This document shows, piece after piece, positions 1 through 5,290 of a stretch of 5,290 nt of DNA. This DNA is from PS1 clade bacterium (lineage in GTDB: Bacteria > Pseudomonadota > Alphaproteobacteria > RS24). The number at the start of each line of letters is the position of its first letter. Positions within the stretch are counted from its first letter, which is position 1. Location: NCBI GenBank assembly GCA_016779015.1, contig JADHOK010000094.1, forward strand, positions 1-5,290, written 5' to 3'. The notes below the pieces were generated by a model. It ran no database searches, was not told the origin of the DNA, and was given only the letters and a program-made list of their open reading frames with translations. Position numbers and translations under genes: made by a program.

Positions 1-170
1 TAGCCGATTATTTAGCCGATGCGCCAAACGCCGCCGCCGCGCTGGATGATAAAGGCCGCCCGAGCGATGCGACCCTCACCACCGCCACGCAAACGGCGCT
101 GGCCTACGTCCACCAAGCCATTAAATCCGCCCCCAATATAGGCGGCGGCAACGGGCCACTGGGGCATTAG
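1..170 (+). CDS. C-terminal end of an unrecognised protein (5' end outside the window)
   Basis: The frame beginning at base 3 is open from the window edge to a TAG at 168-170, giving 55 residues. The visible part starts ADYLADAP, continues through an Ala/Asp-rich stretch and a Thr-rich segment (TLTTATQTAL) that could lead into a short helix (ALAYVHQAI), and ends in a Gly/Pro-rich tail (GGGNGPLGH). It has no membrane segment or catalytic motif that I recognise, and I cannot name a family. The composition is that of a normal GC-rich alphaproteobacterial protein. The opposite strand is also open here, but its translation is low-complexity Ser/Arg/Gly and looks like a shadow. After the stop come 79 bases without a gene, then the HsdR-like gene on the same strand. 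With only the tail visible, its reality is likely but not certain. Confidence 0.45.
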   Translation, partial: ADYLADAPNAAAALDDKGRPSDATLTTATQTALAYVHQAIKSAPNIGGGNGPLGH

Positions 171-249
171 AACATTAATAAGGGTTGAATAAGACAACGC
201 CTCTGCCCTAAGCTTTTTCATCCTCAATAAAAATAACAAGGAGGGGAAG

Positions 250-732
250 ATGGTCGATAAGGCTGAAATTTCGAAAGCGAAACGTGTCTTCAAACGCGCG
301 CTTGAACTTGACCAGAACGAAGCCGACACACGGCGTGGCATTGAACGTGTTTTAGAGGGCGTGTGTGGGCTAGACCCGCTAGAGAATCTTTCCCGCGAAC
401 ACGCTGTCAGAGGCGCGGGGGAGACCGAGTATGTCGATTTTACGCTCAATATTAAGGGCGAGATTGTCATGATGATTGAAGTTAAGCGCGTTGGCCTCAA
501 CCTCGCCCAAAAGCACCTCAATCAACTGTCGAAATACACCATCGATAAGGGATGTAATTGGGCACTTCTGACCAATGGCAAGCAATGGAGACTGCACGGT
601 GTCAGCTACGGTCAACCGCCGCAACTTACGGAAATTTTGAGCTGGGATTTGTTGGAAGACAAGCCTGCCCGCTCGGCATTTCCTTCAGCCGTTGCAAGTC
701 CGCCTCGGCCAGCTGCGGCCAGAGAAAATTAA
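250..732 (+). CDS. Stand-alone HsdR N-terminal-like (PD-(D/E)XK nuclease fold) protein, C-terminus probably replaced
   Basis: This 160-residue protein resembles the N-terminal nuclease domain of type I restriction HsdR subunits, found here alone with no helicase part and no HsdM or HsdS nearby. Visible landmarks are a charged helix (about 4-22), the segment NEADTRRGIERVL (23-35), REHAVRG (49-55), YVDF with D63, IEVK with E77 and K79, the QLSKY helix (92-96) and the strand WALLTNGKQW (104-113). D63, E77, K79 and Q92 fit the D-ExK-Q pattern of this nuclease fold. The start is supported by a strong AAGGAGG at 238-244, five bases before the ATG. Family-like sequence ends near WDLLEDKP (132-139). 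The last 21 residues are Pro/Ala/Arg-rich and antisense to the minus-strand ORF, so the native C-terminus was probably lost. Small proteins of this kind are common but mostly uncharacterised; nuclease activity and any defence role are inference. Confidence 0.8.
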   Translation: MVDKAEISKAKRVFKRALELDQNEADTRRGIERVLEGVCGLDPLENLSREHAVRGAGETEYVDFTLNIKGEIVMMIEVKRVGLNLAQKHLNQLSKYTIDKGCNWALLTNGKQWRLHGVSYGQPPQLTEILSWDLLEDKPARSAFPSAVASPPRPAAAREN

Positions 733-829
733 TCGCCATGCCAATCAGCTCAACCCCGCTAAAGGCCAAAGCGATGACGCTGATGATGGAGACAATCGCG
801 AAATAGGCTTTTTTGAAATCAATTGACAT
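626..829 (-). CDS. Small single-span membrane protein, probably a 3'-truncated remnant
   Basis: Read on the minus strand from ATG at 829-827, this ORF gives 67 residues. A Shine-Dalgarno-like AAAAGGA lies a few bases upstream of the start. Residues 1-8 (MSIDFKKA) are a short polar N-terminus. Residues 9-37 form a clear hydrophobic segment (YFAIVSIISVIALAF, then GVELIGMAINFLWP), consistent with one membrane helix. Residues 38-50 (QLAEADLQRLKE) look like an amphipathic cytoplasmic or periplasmic helix. From about residue 54 (QACLPTNPSSKFP) the sequence is simply the antisense of conserved HsdR-like codons, so it is probably not native. I read this as the 5' part of a larger membrane protein gene cut by a rearrangement at about 660-680, though an intact tiny membrane protein is possible. 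I cannot assign a family. The start region abuts the serC control region, so the two are transcribed divergently. Confidence 0.5.
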   Translation of the reverse strand: MSIDFKKAYFAIVSIISVIALAFSGVELIGMAINFLWPQLAEADLQRLKEMPSGQACLPTNPSSKFP

Positions 830-918
830 TTTTTTATTCCTTTTATTGTGTGTCGCTGTTTATTGATTGGTGGCGTCAGACTAGCAAATTCAAGGCGCGC
901 GTCCATACGGTTTCCCAT

Positions 919-944
919 CCGCAAGAATCCGCCCGCAAGAATCC
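919..944 (+). repeat. 12-base direct repeat upstream of the serC promoter
   Basis: CCGCAAGAATCC occurs at 919-930 and again at 933-944, separated by two bases, giving a period of 14. The pair ends two bases before the proposed -35 element of serC. It could be a binding site for a regulator or a small local duplication. The 14-base period does not match a DNA helical turn, so two proteins bound side by side on one face is not the obvious reading. The repeat is seen directly; any function is inference. Confidence 0.6.
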
Positions 945-946
945 AT

Positions 947-975
947 TTGCCCAACCAGCAGATTCCCCCTATATC
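947..975 (+). promoter_or_regulatory. Candidate sigma-70-type promoter for the serC operon
   Basis: TTGCCC at 947-952 matches four of six positions of the -35 consensus, and TATATC at 970-975 matches four of six of the -10 consensus, with a 17-base spacer. Initiation about seven bases downstream would fall near 982, just before the first hairpin of the serC leader, giving an untranslated region of about 48 bases. That agreement with the leader is the main reason to prefer it. It was picked by eye and has no experimental support. Confidence 0.4.
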
Positions 976-981
976 CACCCG

Positions 982-1029
982 TGGGACACCCCTCCCCAAC
1001 GAGGGGCAACTATCTGGAAGGATAGCGTA
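982..1029 (+). promoter_or_regulatory. serC leader RNA motif (two hairpins, the second holding the ribosome binding site)
   Basis: Two hairpins sit directly before serC. The first pairs CCCCTC (989-994) with GAGGGG (1001-1006) around a six-base loop. After a three-base CAA linker, the second pairs CTATC (1010-1014) with GATAG (1021-1025) around TGGAAG. The serC Shine-Dalgarno GGAAGGA (1016-1022) lies in the loop and 3' arm of the second hairpin, so folding it would limit ribosome access. This arrangement matches, from memory, the serC leader motif found by comparative genomics upstream of serC in Alphaproteobacteria, whose last hairpin overlaps the ribosome binding site. A role in adjusting SerC and SerA synthesis to serine or a related signal is the published suggestion; the ligand or protein involved is unknown to me. 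A further short stem (CCAC/GTGG, 975-984) lies at or before the likely transcription start. Confidence 0.75.
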
Positions 1030-2205
1030 ATGAATGAGACTATTGTGAAGCCGGATTTGCGTCCGGCGCGACCTGATTTTTCGTCCGGCCCGTGTGCCAA
1101 ACGCCCCGGATACTCCTTACAAGCTTTAGAAGATGCGGTTCTCGGCCGCTCGCACCGCTCGAAACCGGGCAAGGCGAAACTGGCCCAAGCTATCGATAAA
1201 ACACGCGCCATTTTGGGCGTGCCCGATGATTATCGCATCGCCATTGTGCCGGCCAGCGACACCGGCGCCTATGAAATGGCCATGTGGACCATGCTGGGCG
1301 CGCGCGGGGTCGATATTCTGGGCTGGGAAAGTTTCGGCAAAGGCTGGATTACCGACGCCGTAAAGCAATTGAAGCTGGAAGATATCCGCGTCATGGAAGC
1401 CGATTATGGCGAACTGCCCGATTTGGCGGCGGTTGATTTCACCCGCGATGTCGCCTTCACCTGGAACGGCACCACCTCCGGCGTGCGCGTGCCGAACGGC
1501 GATTGGATAAGCCCAAGCCGCGAAGGCCTGACGCTGTGCGATGCCACCTCGGCCGCTTTCGCCATGCCGCTGCCATGGGACAAGCTGGATGTCACAACCT
1601 TTAGCTGGCAAAAAGTGCTCGGCGGCGAGGGCGCACACGGCATGCTCATCTTGTCGCCGCGCGCGGTGGAAAGGCTGGAAAGCTATACCCCGCCATGGCC
1701 GCTGCCGAAAATCTTTCGCCTGACGAAAGCCGGCAAGCTCATTGAGGGCGTCTTCAAAGGCGAGACCATCAACACGCCGTCGCTATTGGCGGTGGAGGAT
1801 TATCTCGACACGCTCAACTGGGCTGAAAGCGTTGGCGGCCTAGACGGGCTTTTGGGCCGCGTCGCCGACAATAATAAAGCGCTGGATGACTGGGTGGCCA
1901 AGACCGATTGGGTGGCCAATCTGTGCGTTGACCCGGCCAATCAATCGACCACCAGCGTGTGCTTGAAAATCATCGACCCGCAAGTGCTGGCCATGGCCGA
2001 CGACACACAAGCCGCGCTGGCCAAGCGCATCGCCGCGCTGCTGGATGAAGAAAGCCTGGCCTACGACATTGGCGCTTATCGCGATGCCCCGGCGGGCTTG
2101 CGCATTTGGGCCGGGGCGACGGTCGATGCCGCCGACCTCGCAGCGCTGACCCCATGGCTCGACTGGGCCTTTGAAACCGCAAAGATGGAGGCACAAAATG
2201 CCTAA
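1030..2205 (+). CDS. serC: Phosphoserine aminotransferase
   Basis: SerC (EC 2.6.1.52) is a cytosolic PLP enzyme that transfers the amino group of glutamate to 3-phosphohydroxypyruvate, giving phosphoserine, the second step of serine synthesis. It also acts on the analogous intermediate of the DXP-dependent pyridoxal phosphate pathway where that exists. The 391-residue protein is full length. Visible landmarks are FSSGPCAKRPG (17-27), DTGA (77-80), the segment TWNGTTSGVRVPNG (144-157), CDATSAAF (170-177) with D171 expected to contact the PLP ring nitrogen, SWQKVLGGEGAHG with the PLP lysine K195, and ETINTPS (245-251), which binds cofactor phosphate across the dimer. The sequence belongs to the alphaproteobacterial/Methanosarcina-type class, not the E. 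coli type. The start at 1030 is chosen because homology begins at once (KPDLRPARPDF) and GGAAGGA lies seven bases upstream. The same frame stays open back to 823, but that extension would translate the leader. It is the first gene of the serC-serA-purA operon. Confidence 0.96.
   Translation: MNETIVKPDLRPARPDFSSGPCAKRPGYSLQALEDAVLGRSHRSKPGKAKLAQAIDKTRAILGVPDDYRIAIVPASDTGAYEMAMWTMLGARGVDILGWESFGKGWITDAVKQLKLEDIRVMEADYGELPDLAAVDFTRDVAFTWNGTTSGVRVPNGDWISPSREGLTLCDATSAAFAMPLPWDKLDVTTFSWQKVLGGEGAHGMLILSPRAVERLESYTPPWPLPKIFRLTKAGKLIEGVFKGETINTPSLLAVEDYLDTLNWAESVGGLDGLLGRVADNNKALDDWVAKTDWVANLCVDPANQSTTSVCLKIIDPQVLAMADDTQAALAKRIAALLDEESLAYDIGAYRDAPAGLRIWAGATVDAADLAALTPWLDWAFETAKMEAQNA
2187..2191 (+). 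promoter_or_regulatory. serA ribosome binding site inside the serC 3' end
   Basis: GGAGG lies six bases before the ATG at 2198 and within the last codons of serC. It decides the serA start: an in-frame TTG at 2171 would add nine residues (MKPQRWRHK) ahead of the conserved PKVLIADKM beginning and has no comparable site. Because the start lies before the serC stop, ribosomes finishing serC can re-initiate on serA. Confidence 0.8.
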
Positions 2206-3775
2206 AGTATTAATCGCAGATAAAATGAGCCCCGCCGCCGAACAGATATTCAAAGACCGCGGCGTCGAAGTCGATGTCATTACCGGCCTCGACAAGGACG
2301 AGCTGATTAAAATCATCGGCAATTATGACGGCATGGCCGTGCGCTCCTCCACCAAGGCAACGCCGCCGGTGCTGGAAGCGGCGACCAATATGAAAGTCAT
2401 TGGGCGCGCCGGCATTGGGGTCGATAATATTGACCTCAGCGTGGCGACGCAAAAAGGCATTGTGGTGATGAACACGCCGTTCGGCAATTCCATCACCACG
2501 GCCGAGCACGCCATCGCCATGATGTTCGCACTGGCGCGGCAAATCCCCGAAGCCAATGCCTCAACGCATGGCGGCAAATGGGAGAAGTCGCGTTTTATGG
2601 GTGTCGAGCTGACCGGCAAGACGCTGGGCGTTGTCGGCTGCGGCAATATCGGGTCCATCGCCGCCACGCGCGCGCTGGGGTTGAAGATGAAAGTGGTCGC
2701 CTTTGACCCGTTCCTGACGCCCGATCGGGCGCTGGAAATCGGTGTCGAAAAAGCCGAGCTGGATGATGTGCTGGCGCGCGCTGATTTTATCACCCTGCAC
2801 ACGCCGCTGACCGAAAAAACGCGCAACATTATTAATGCCGAGGCGTTGGCCAAATGCAAAAAAGGCGTGCGCATCATCAATTGTGCGCGCGGCGGCTTGA
2901 TCGACGAGAAAGCGCTGAAAGCGGCGCTGGAAAGCGGCCACGTAGCGGGCGCGGCACTGGATGTGTTCGAAGAAGAGCCGGCAAACGCCAACCCGCTTTT
3001 TAATATGGAAAATGTCGTCTGCACGCCGCATCTGGGTGCCTCTACGGCTGAGGCGCAAGAGAATGTGGCACTGCAAGTGGCAGAGCAAATGGCTGATTAT
3101 CTGATGACCGGCGCGGTCACCAATGCCATCAACATGCCCTCCATTTCGGCCGAAGATGCGCCGCGCCTGCGCCCCTATGTGACGCTGGCCGAGCAGCTTG
3201 GCCTGTTCGCCGGTCAGTTGACCGAAAGCGGTATTGAAGGGGCTGAAATAGAATATGTCGGTGAGGTGAGCGGGCTCAATGTTGCGCCTTTGACCTCGGC
3301 GATTATGGCCGGTTTGCTGCGCCCGCTTTTGGCTGACGTCAATATGGTGTCGGCTCCGGCGGTGGCGAAAGAGCGCGGTATCACTGTCTCCGAAGTGAAA
3401 CGTGAGTCGACCGGCGCTTATGACAGCTATATTCGTCTGACGCTGAAGACCGAACGCCAGCAACGCTCGGTCGCCGGCACGGTATTCTCTGACGGTAAGC
3501 CGCGCATTATCCAGGTCAAAGGCATTAACATTCATGCCGAATTGGCACCGCGTGTGCTTTACGTCACCAATACAGACGCGCCGGGCTTTATCGGTGCGCT
3601 GGGAAGTGCGCTGGGCGCGCATGGCATTAATATTGCCAGCTTCCAACTGGGCCGCGAGAAGCTGGGCGGTGACGCCATTTCTCTGGTCAATATTGACAAT
3701 GAGGCGAGCGCCGAGGTGCTGAAAGAATTGGAAGCCCTGCCGCAAGTCGTGCATATTAAACAGCTGAGTTTCTAG
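2198..3775 (+). CDS. serA: D-3-phosphoglycerate dehydrogenase (long form with ACT domain)
   Basis: SerA (EC 1.1.1.95) oxidises 3-phosphoglycerate to 3-phosphohydroxypyruvate with NAD+ in the cytosol, the first committed step of serine synthesis; its product is the substrate of SerC. The protein has 525 residues, typical of the long bacterial form. In order: substrate-binding domain (about 1-98, completed after 285), nucleotide-binding domain with GCGNIG (148-153) and an acidic residue D170 suited to NAD, then catalytic R231 in CARGG, E260 in FEEEP and H278 in PHLGAS. An intervening domain (about 320-445) follows, then a C-terminal ACT domain (about 453-525; NTDAPGFIGALGSALGAHGI). The ACT domain is the usual site of serine feedback in the family, but whether this enzyme is serine-inhibited cannot be read from sequence, since many long forms are not. 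The gene overlaps serC by 8 bases and lies 18 bases before purA. Confidence 0.97.
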   Translation: MPKVLIADKMSPAAEQIFKDRGVEVDVITGLDKDELIKIIGNYDGMAVRSSTKATPPVLEAATNMKVIGRAGIGVDNIDLSVATQKGIVVMNTPFGNSITTAEHAIAMMFALARQIPEANASTHGGKWEKSRFMGVELTGKTLGVVGCGNIGSIAATRALGLKMKVVAFDPFLTPDRALEIGVEKAELDDVLARADFITLHTPLTEKTRNIINAEALAKCKKGVRIINCARGGLIDEKALKAALESGHVAGAALDVFEEEPANANPLFNMENVVCTPHLGASTAEAQENVALQVAEQMADYLMTGAVTNAINMPSISAEDAPRLRPYVTLAEQLGLFAGQLTESGIEGAEIEYVGEVSGLNVAPLTSAIMAGLLRPLLADVNMVSAPAVAKERGITVSEVKRESTGAYDSYIRLTLKTERQQRSVAGTVFSDGKPRIIQVKGINIHAELAPRVLYVTNTDAPGFIGALGSALGAHGINIASFQLGREKLGGDAISLVNIDNEASAEVLKELEALPQVVHIKQLSF

Positions 3776-3793
3776 GCGCAGGGGGGCACGCGC

Positions 3794-5089
3794 ATGGCCA
3801 ATGTGGTAGTCATCGGCTCGCAATGGGGCGATGAAGGCAAAGGCAAGATTGTTGACTGGTTGAGCCTGCGCGCCGATGTGGTGGCGCGGTTTCAGGGCGG
3901 TCACAATGCCGGTCATACGCTGGTTATCAATGGCGAGGTTTACAAGCTGTCGCTGCTGCCGTCGGGCATTGTGCGCGAGGGCAAGCTGTCGGTCATCGGC
4001 AATGGCGTGGTGGTTGACCCTTGGGCGCTGTTGTCGGAAATCGACACGCTGCGCGGGCAGGGTGTCGCCGTGTCGCCTGATAATCTCAAAATCGCTGAGA
4101 ATGCGACGCTCATTCTGCCGCTGCACCAAGAGCTTGATGCGGCGCGCGAGAGCGCCAATTCGGGTGTCAAAATTGGCACTACCAAGCGCGGCATCGGCCC
4201 GGCTTATGAGGACAAAGTGGGGCGTCGCGCTTTGCGTGTTGCTGACCTTGCCGACCCCGACACGCTGGACGCCAAGATTGAAAACCTGCTGGTGCATCAC
4301 AATACGATGCGCCGTGGGCTGGAATTGCCGGAGTTTGAGGCGGCTGATTTAAAAGCCAAGCTGCTGGATATTGCCGACGCCATCACCCCCTATATGGCGC
4401 CGGTGTGGAAGCTGCTGGACGAGGCGCGCCGCGCCGGTCAGCGCATTCTGTTTGAGGGCGCGCAAGGCGCGTTGCTGGATATCGACCACGGCACTTATCC
4501 TTACGTCACCTCGTCCAACACCATTGCCGGACAAGCCGCCATCGGCAGCGGCATGGGGCCAAGCGCGCTCAATCATGTGTTGGGCATCACCAAAGCCTAT
4601 ACCACGCGGGTGGGCGAGGGGCCGTTCCCGACTGAACAAGATAATGAGATTGGCCAGAAGCTCGGCGAGCGCGGCCATGAGTTCGGCACAGTGACCGGGC
4701 GCAAGCGCCGCTGCGGTTGGTTCGACGCCGTGCTGGTGCGCCAAATGGTTAAGACGGCGGGCATTAACGGCATTGCGTTGACCAAGCTCGACGTGCTGGA
4801 CGGGTTCGACGAGATCAGCATTTGCAAGGGCTATCAGCTCGACGGCAAGGCGATTGATTATCTGCCGAGCAATGCGGCCGAACAGGCGCGCATCGAGCCG
4901 GCGTTTGAAACGCTGCAAGGCTGGAGCGGTGAAAGCAGTTTCGGCGCGCGCTCATGGGCTGATTTGCCGGCCAATGCGGTGCGCTATGTGCGCTATATCG
5001 AAGAGCTTATCGGCGCGCCGGTAACGCTGCTCTCCACCAGCCCCGAACGCGACGACACAATTTTGGTGAAAGACCCGTTTGAGGATTAG
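3794..5089 (+). CDS. purA: Adenylosuccinate synthetase
   Basis: PurA (EC 6.3.4.4) joins aspartate to IMP at the expense of GTP, forming adenylosuccinate, the first step from IMP to AMP. It acts in the cytosol as a homodimer. The 431-residue length is normal for the family. Visible motifs are QWGDEGKGK (10-18) with catalytic D13, GGHNAGHT (35-42) with catalytic H41, GTTKRGIGPAYEDK (128-141), the segment around QGALLDIDHGTYPYVTSSN (224-242), TGRKRRCGWFD (301-311), the guanine-recognition segment TKLDVLDG (330-337) and STSPERDD near the C-terminus. No essential residue is missing. The start follows a G-run (AGGGGGG, 3780-3786) seven bases upstream that serves as a purine-rich but imperfect ribosome binding site. 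The gap to serA is 18 bases with no terminator, so cotranscription with serC-serA is likely. The 3' end faces rpoH. Confidence 0.97.
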   Translation: MANVVVIGSQWGDEGKGKIVDWLSLRADVVARFQGGHNAGHTLVINGEVYKLSLLPSGIVREGKLSVIGNGVVVDPWALLSEIDTLRGQGVAVSPDNLKIAENATLILPLHQELDAARESANSGVKIGTTKRGIGPAYEDKVGRRALRVADLADPDTLDAKIENLLVHHNTMRRGLELPEFEAADLKAKLLDIADAITPYMAPVWKLLDEARRAGQRILFEGAQGALLDIDHGTYPYVTSSNTIAGQAAIGSGMGPSALNHVLGITKAYTTRVGEGPFPTEQDNEIGQKLGERGHEFGTVTGRKRRCGWFDAVLVRQMVKTAGINGIALTKLDVLDGFDEISICKGYQLDGKAIDYLPSNAAEQARIEPAFETLQGWSGESSFGARSWADLPANAVRYVRYIEELIGAPVTLLSTSPERDDTILVKDPFED

Positions 5090-5096
5090 CTTCACC

Positions 5097-5117
5097 CGCT
5101 TGCCTTTCGGTCAAGCG
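5097..5117 (+). terminator. Hairpin between the convergent purA and rpoH genes, possible terminator
   Basis: CGCTTG (5097-5102) pairs with CAAGCG (5112-5117) eight bases after the purA stop. Two further C-G pairs can form (5103-5104 with 5109-5110) with one bulged base, leaving a four-base loop. There is no T tract on either strand, so it is not a classic intrinsic terminator. It may still slow polymerase or protect 3' ends of the converging transcripts. A second CAAGCG at 5131-5136 could pair instead. The remaining bases of the 55-base gap show only a weak GGAA/TTCC stem (5120-5130). Confidence 0.35.
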
Positions 5118-5144
5118 CAGGAAGCTTTCCCAAGCGAGCAGGTG

Positions 5145-5290
5145 TTATTCGGCCTCGATGGTCGGGGGGGTGATAAGCCCGCTTTCCTCGGCACCGCTCA
5201 TCATTGCGGCTTTTAATTTTTCAAAAGCGCGGGTTTCAATCTGGCGGATGCGTTCGCGGCTGACGTCGAATTCTTGGCTCAAATCTTCCA
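5145..5290 (-). CDS. rpoH: RNA polymerase sigma-32 type factor, C-terminal end (partial)
   Basis: Only the last 47 codons are inside the window, read on the minus strand and ending in TAA at 5147-5145. They encode the helix-turn-helix of sigma region 4.2: EDLSQEFDVSRERIRQIE, then TRAFEKLKAAM, then a short acidic tail ending PTIEAE. The SRERIRQIE core contacts the -35 promoter element in all sigma-70 family factors. The continuation TRAFEKL fits alphaproteobacterial RpoH (heat-shock sigma factor) better than RpoD, whose tail here typically reads AKALRKL. RpoH directs RNA polymerase to chaperone and protease genes under heat and other protein-damaging stress. A neighbouring purA is, from memory, a familiar context for alphaproteobacterial rpoH. 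Since several Alphaproteobacteria carry two RpoH paralogues, which one this is cannot be said, and the rest of the gene lies beyond the window. Confidence 0.85.
   Translation of the reverse strand, partial: EDLSQEFDVSRERIRQIETRAFEKLKAAMMSGAEESGLITPPTIEAE

Noticed and set aside
184..198. GTTG/CAAC stem in the gap before the HsdR-like gene as a terminator
   Set aside because: A four-pair stem with no following T tract is too weak to call.
185..213. TTGAAT/CTAAGC as a promoter for the HsdR-like gene
   Set aside because: The -10 match is poor; nothing else supports it.
12..521. Long minus-strand ORF (169 codons) opposite the HsdR-like gene
   Set aside because: Its translation is Ser/Arg/Gly-rich with no motif and lies antisense to a recognisable domain, so it is a shadow of GC-rich coding sequence.
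250..732. Complete restriction-modification or defence island
   Set aside because: Only one small nuclease-like domain is present; no methyltransferase, specificity subunit, helicase or other defence gene is in the window.
823..851. TTGACA at 823-828 as a serC promoter
   Set aside because: The hexamer is consensus but no acceptable -10 lies 16-18 bases downstream, and these bases are the first codons of the minus-strand membrane ORF.
823..1029. In-frame upstream extension of serC by 69 codons
   Set aside because: It would translate the leader hairpins and promoter region, resembles nothing in the SerC family, and a good ribosome binding site supports the start at 1030.
2561..4300. Very long minus-strand ORF (579 codons) opposite serA and purA
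   Set aside because: It is antisense to two genes with complete catalytic motifs; its His/Arg/Gln-rich translation is typical of a shadow frame in GC-rich DNA.

Overview
This window looks like chromosomal DNA from an alphaproteobacterium. The evidence is the layout serC-serA-purA with an rpoH-type sigma factor gene facing it, a SerC of the class common in Alphaproteobacteria (N-terminal SSGPCAKRPG), and a compact two-hairpin leader before serC that matches the serC leader motif described from that class. The genus cannot be told from this window.

Layout. Bases 1-170 hold the last 55 codons of an unrecognised gene. Bases 250-732 encode a small stand-alone protein resembling the N-terminal nuclease domain of type I restriction HsdR subunits. 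Its 3' end runs into a convergent ORF (829 to 626, minus strand) that begins like a single-span membrane protein. The two ORFs overlap tail to tail, and each ends in sequence that is merely the antisense of the other. This looks like a recombination scar at about 660-680 that trimmed both genes. Bases 830-1029 are the control region of the serine operon: a 12-base direct repeat, a plausible promoter, and the leader whose second hairpin contains the serC ribosome binding site.

Bases 1030-5089 are a tight operon. SerC and SerA carry out consecutive steps of serine synthesis: SerA makes 3-phosphohydroxypyruvate and SerC transaminates it to phosphoserine. Their genes overlap by 8 bases. PurA (adenylosuccinate synthetase) follows after 18 bases. 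Serine supplies glycine and one-carbon units for purine synthesis, so sharing a transcript makes metabolic sense. All three proteins are full length with their catalytic residues present.

Bases 5090-5144 separate purA from the convergent 3' end of an rpoH-like gene and contain a hairpin with no T tract. I see no CRISPR array, tRNA, rRNA, insertion sequence or clearly new system. The points most worth a second look are the serC leader and the HsdR-like/membrane-protein junction.
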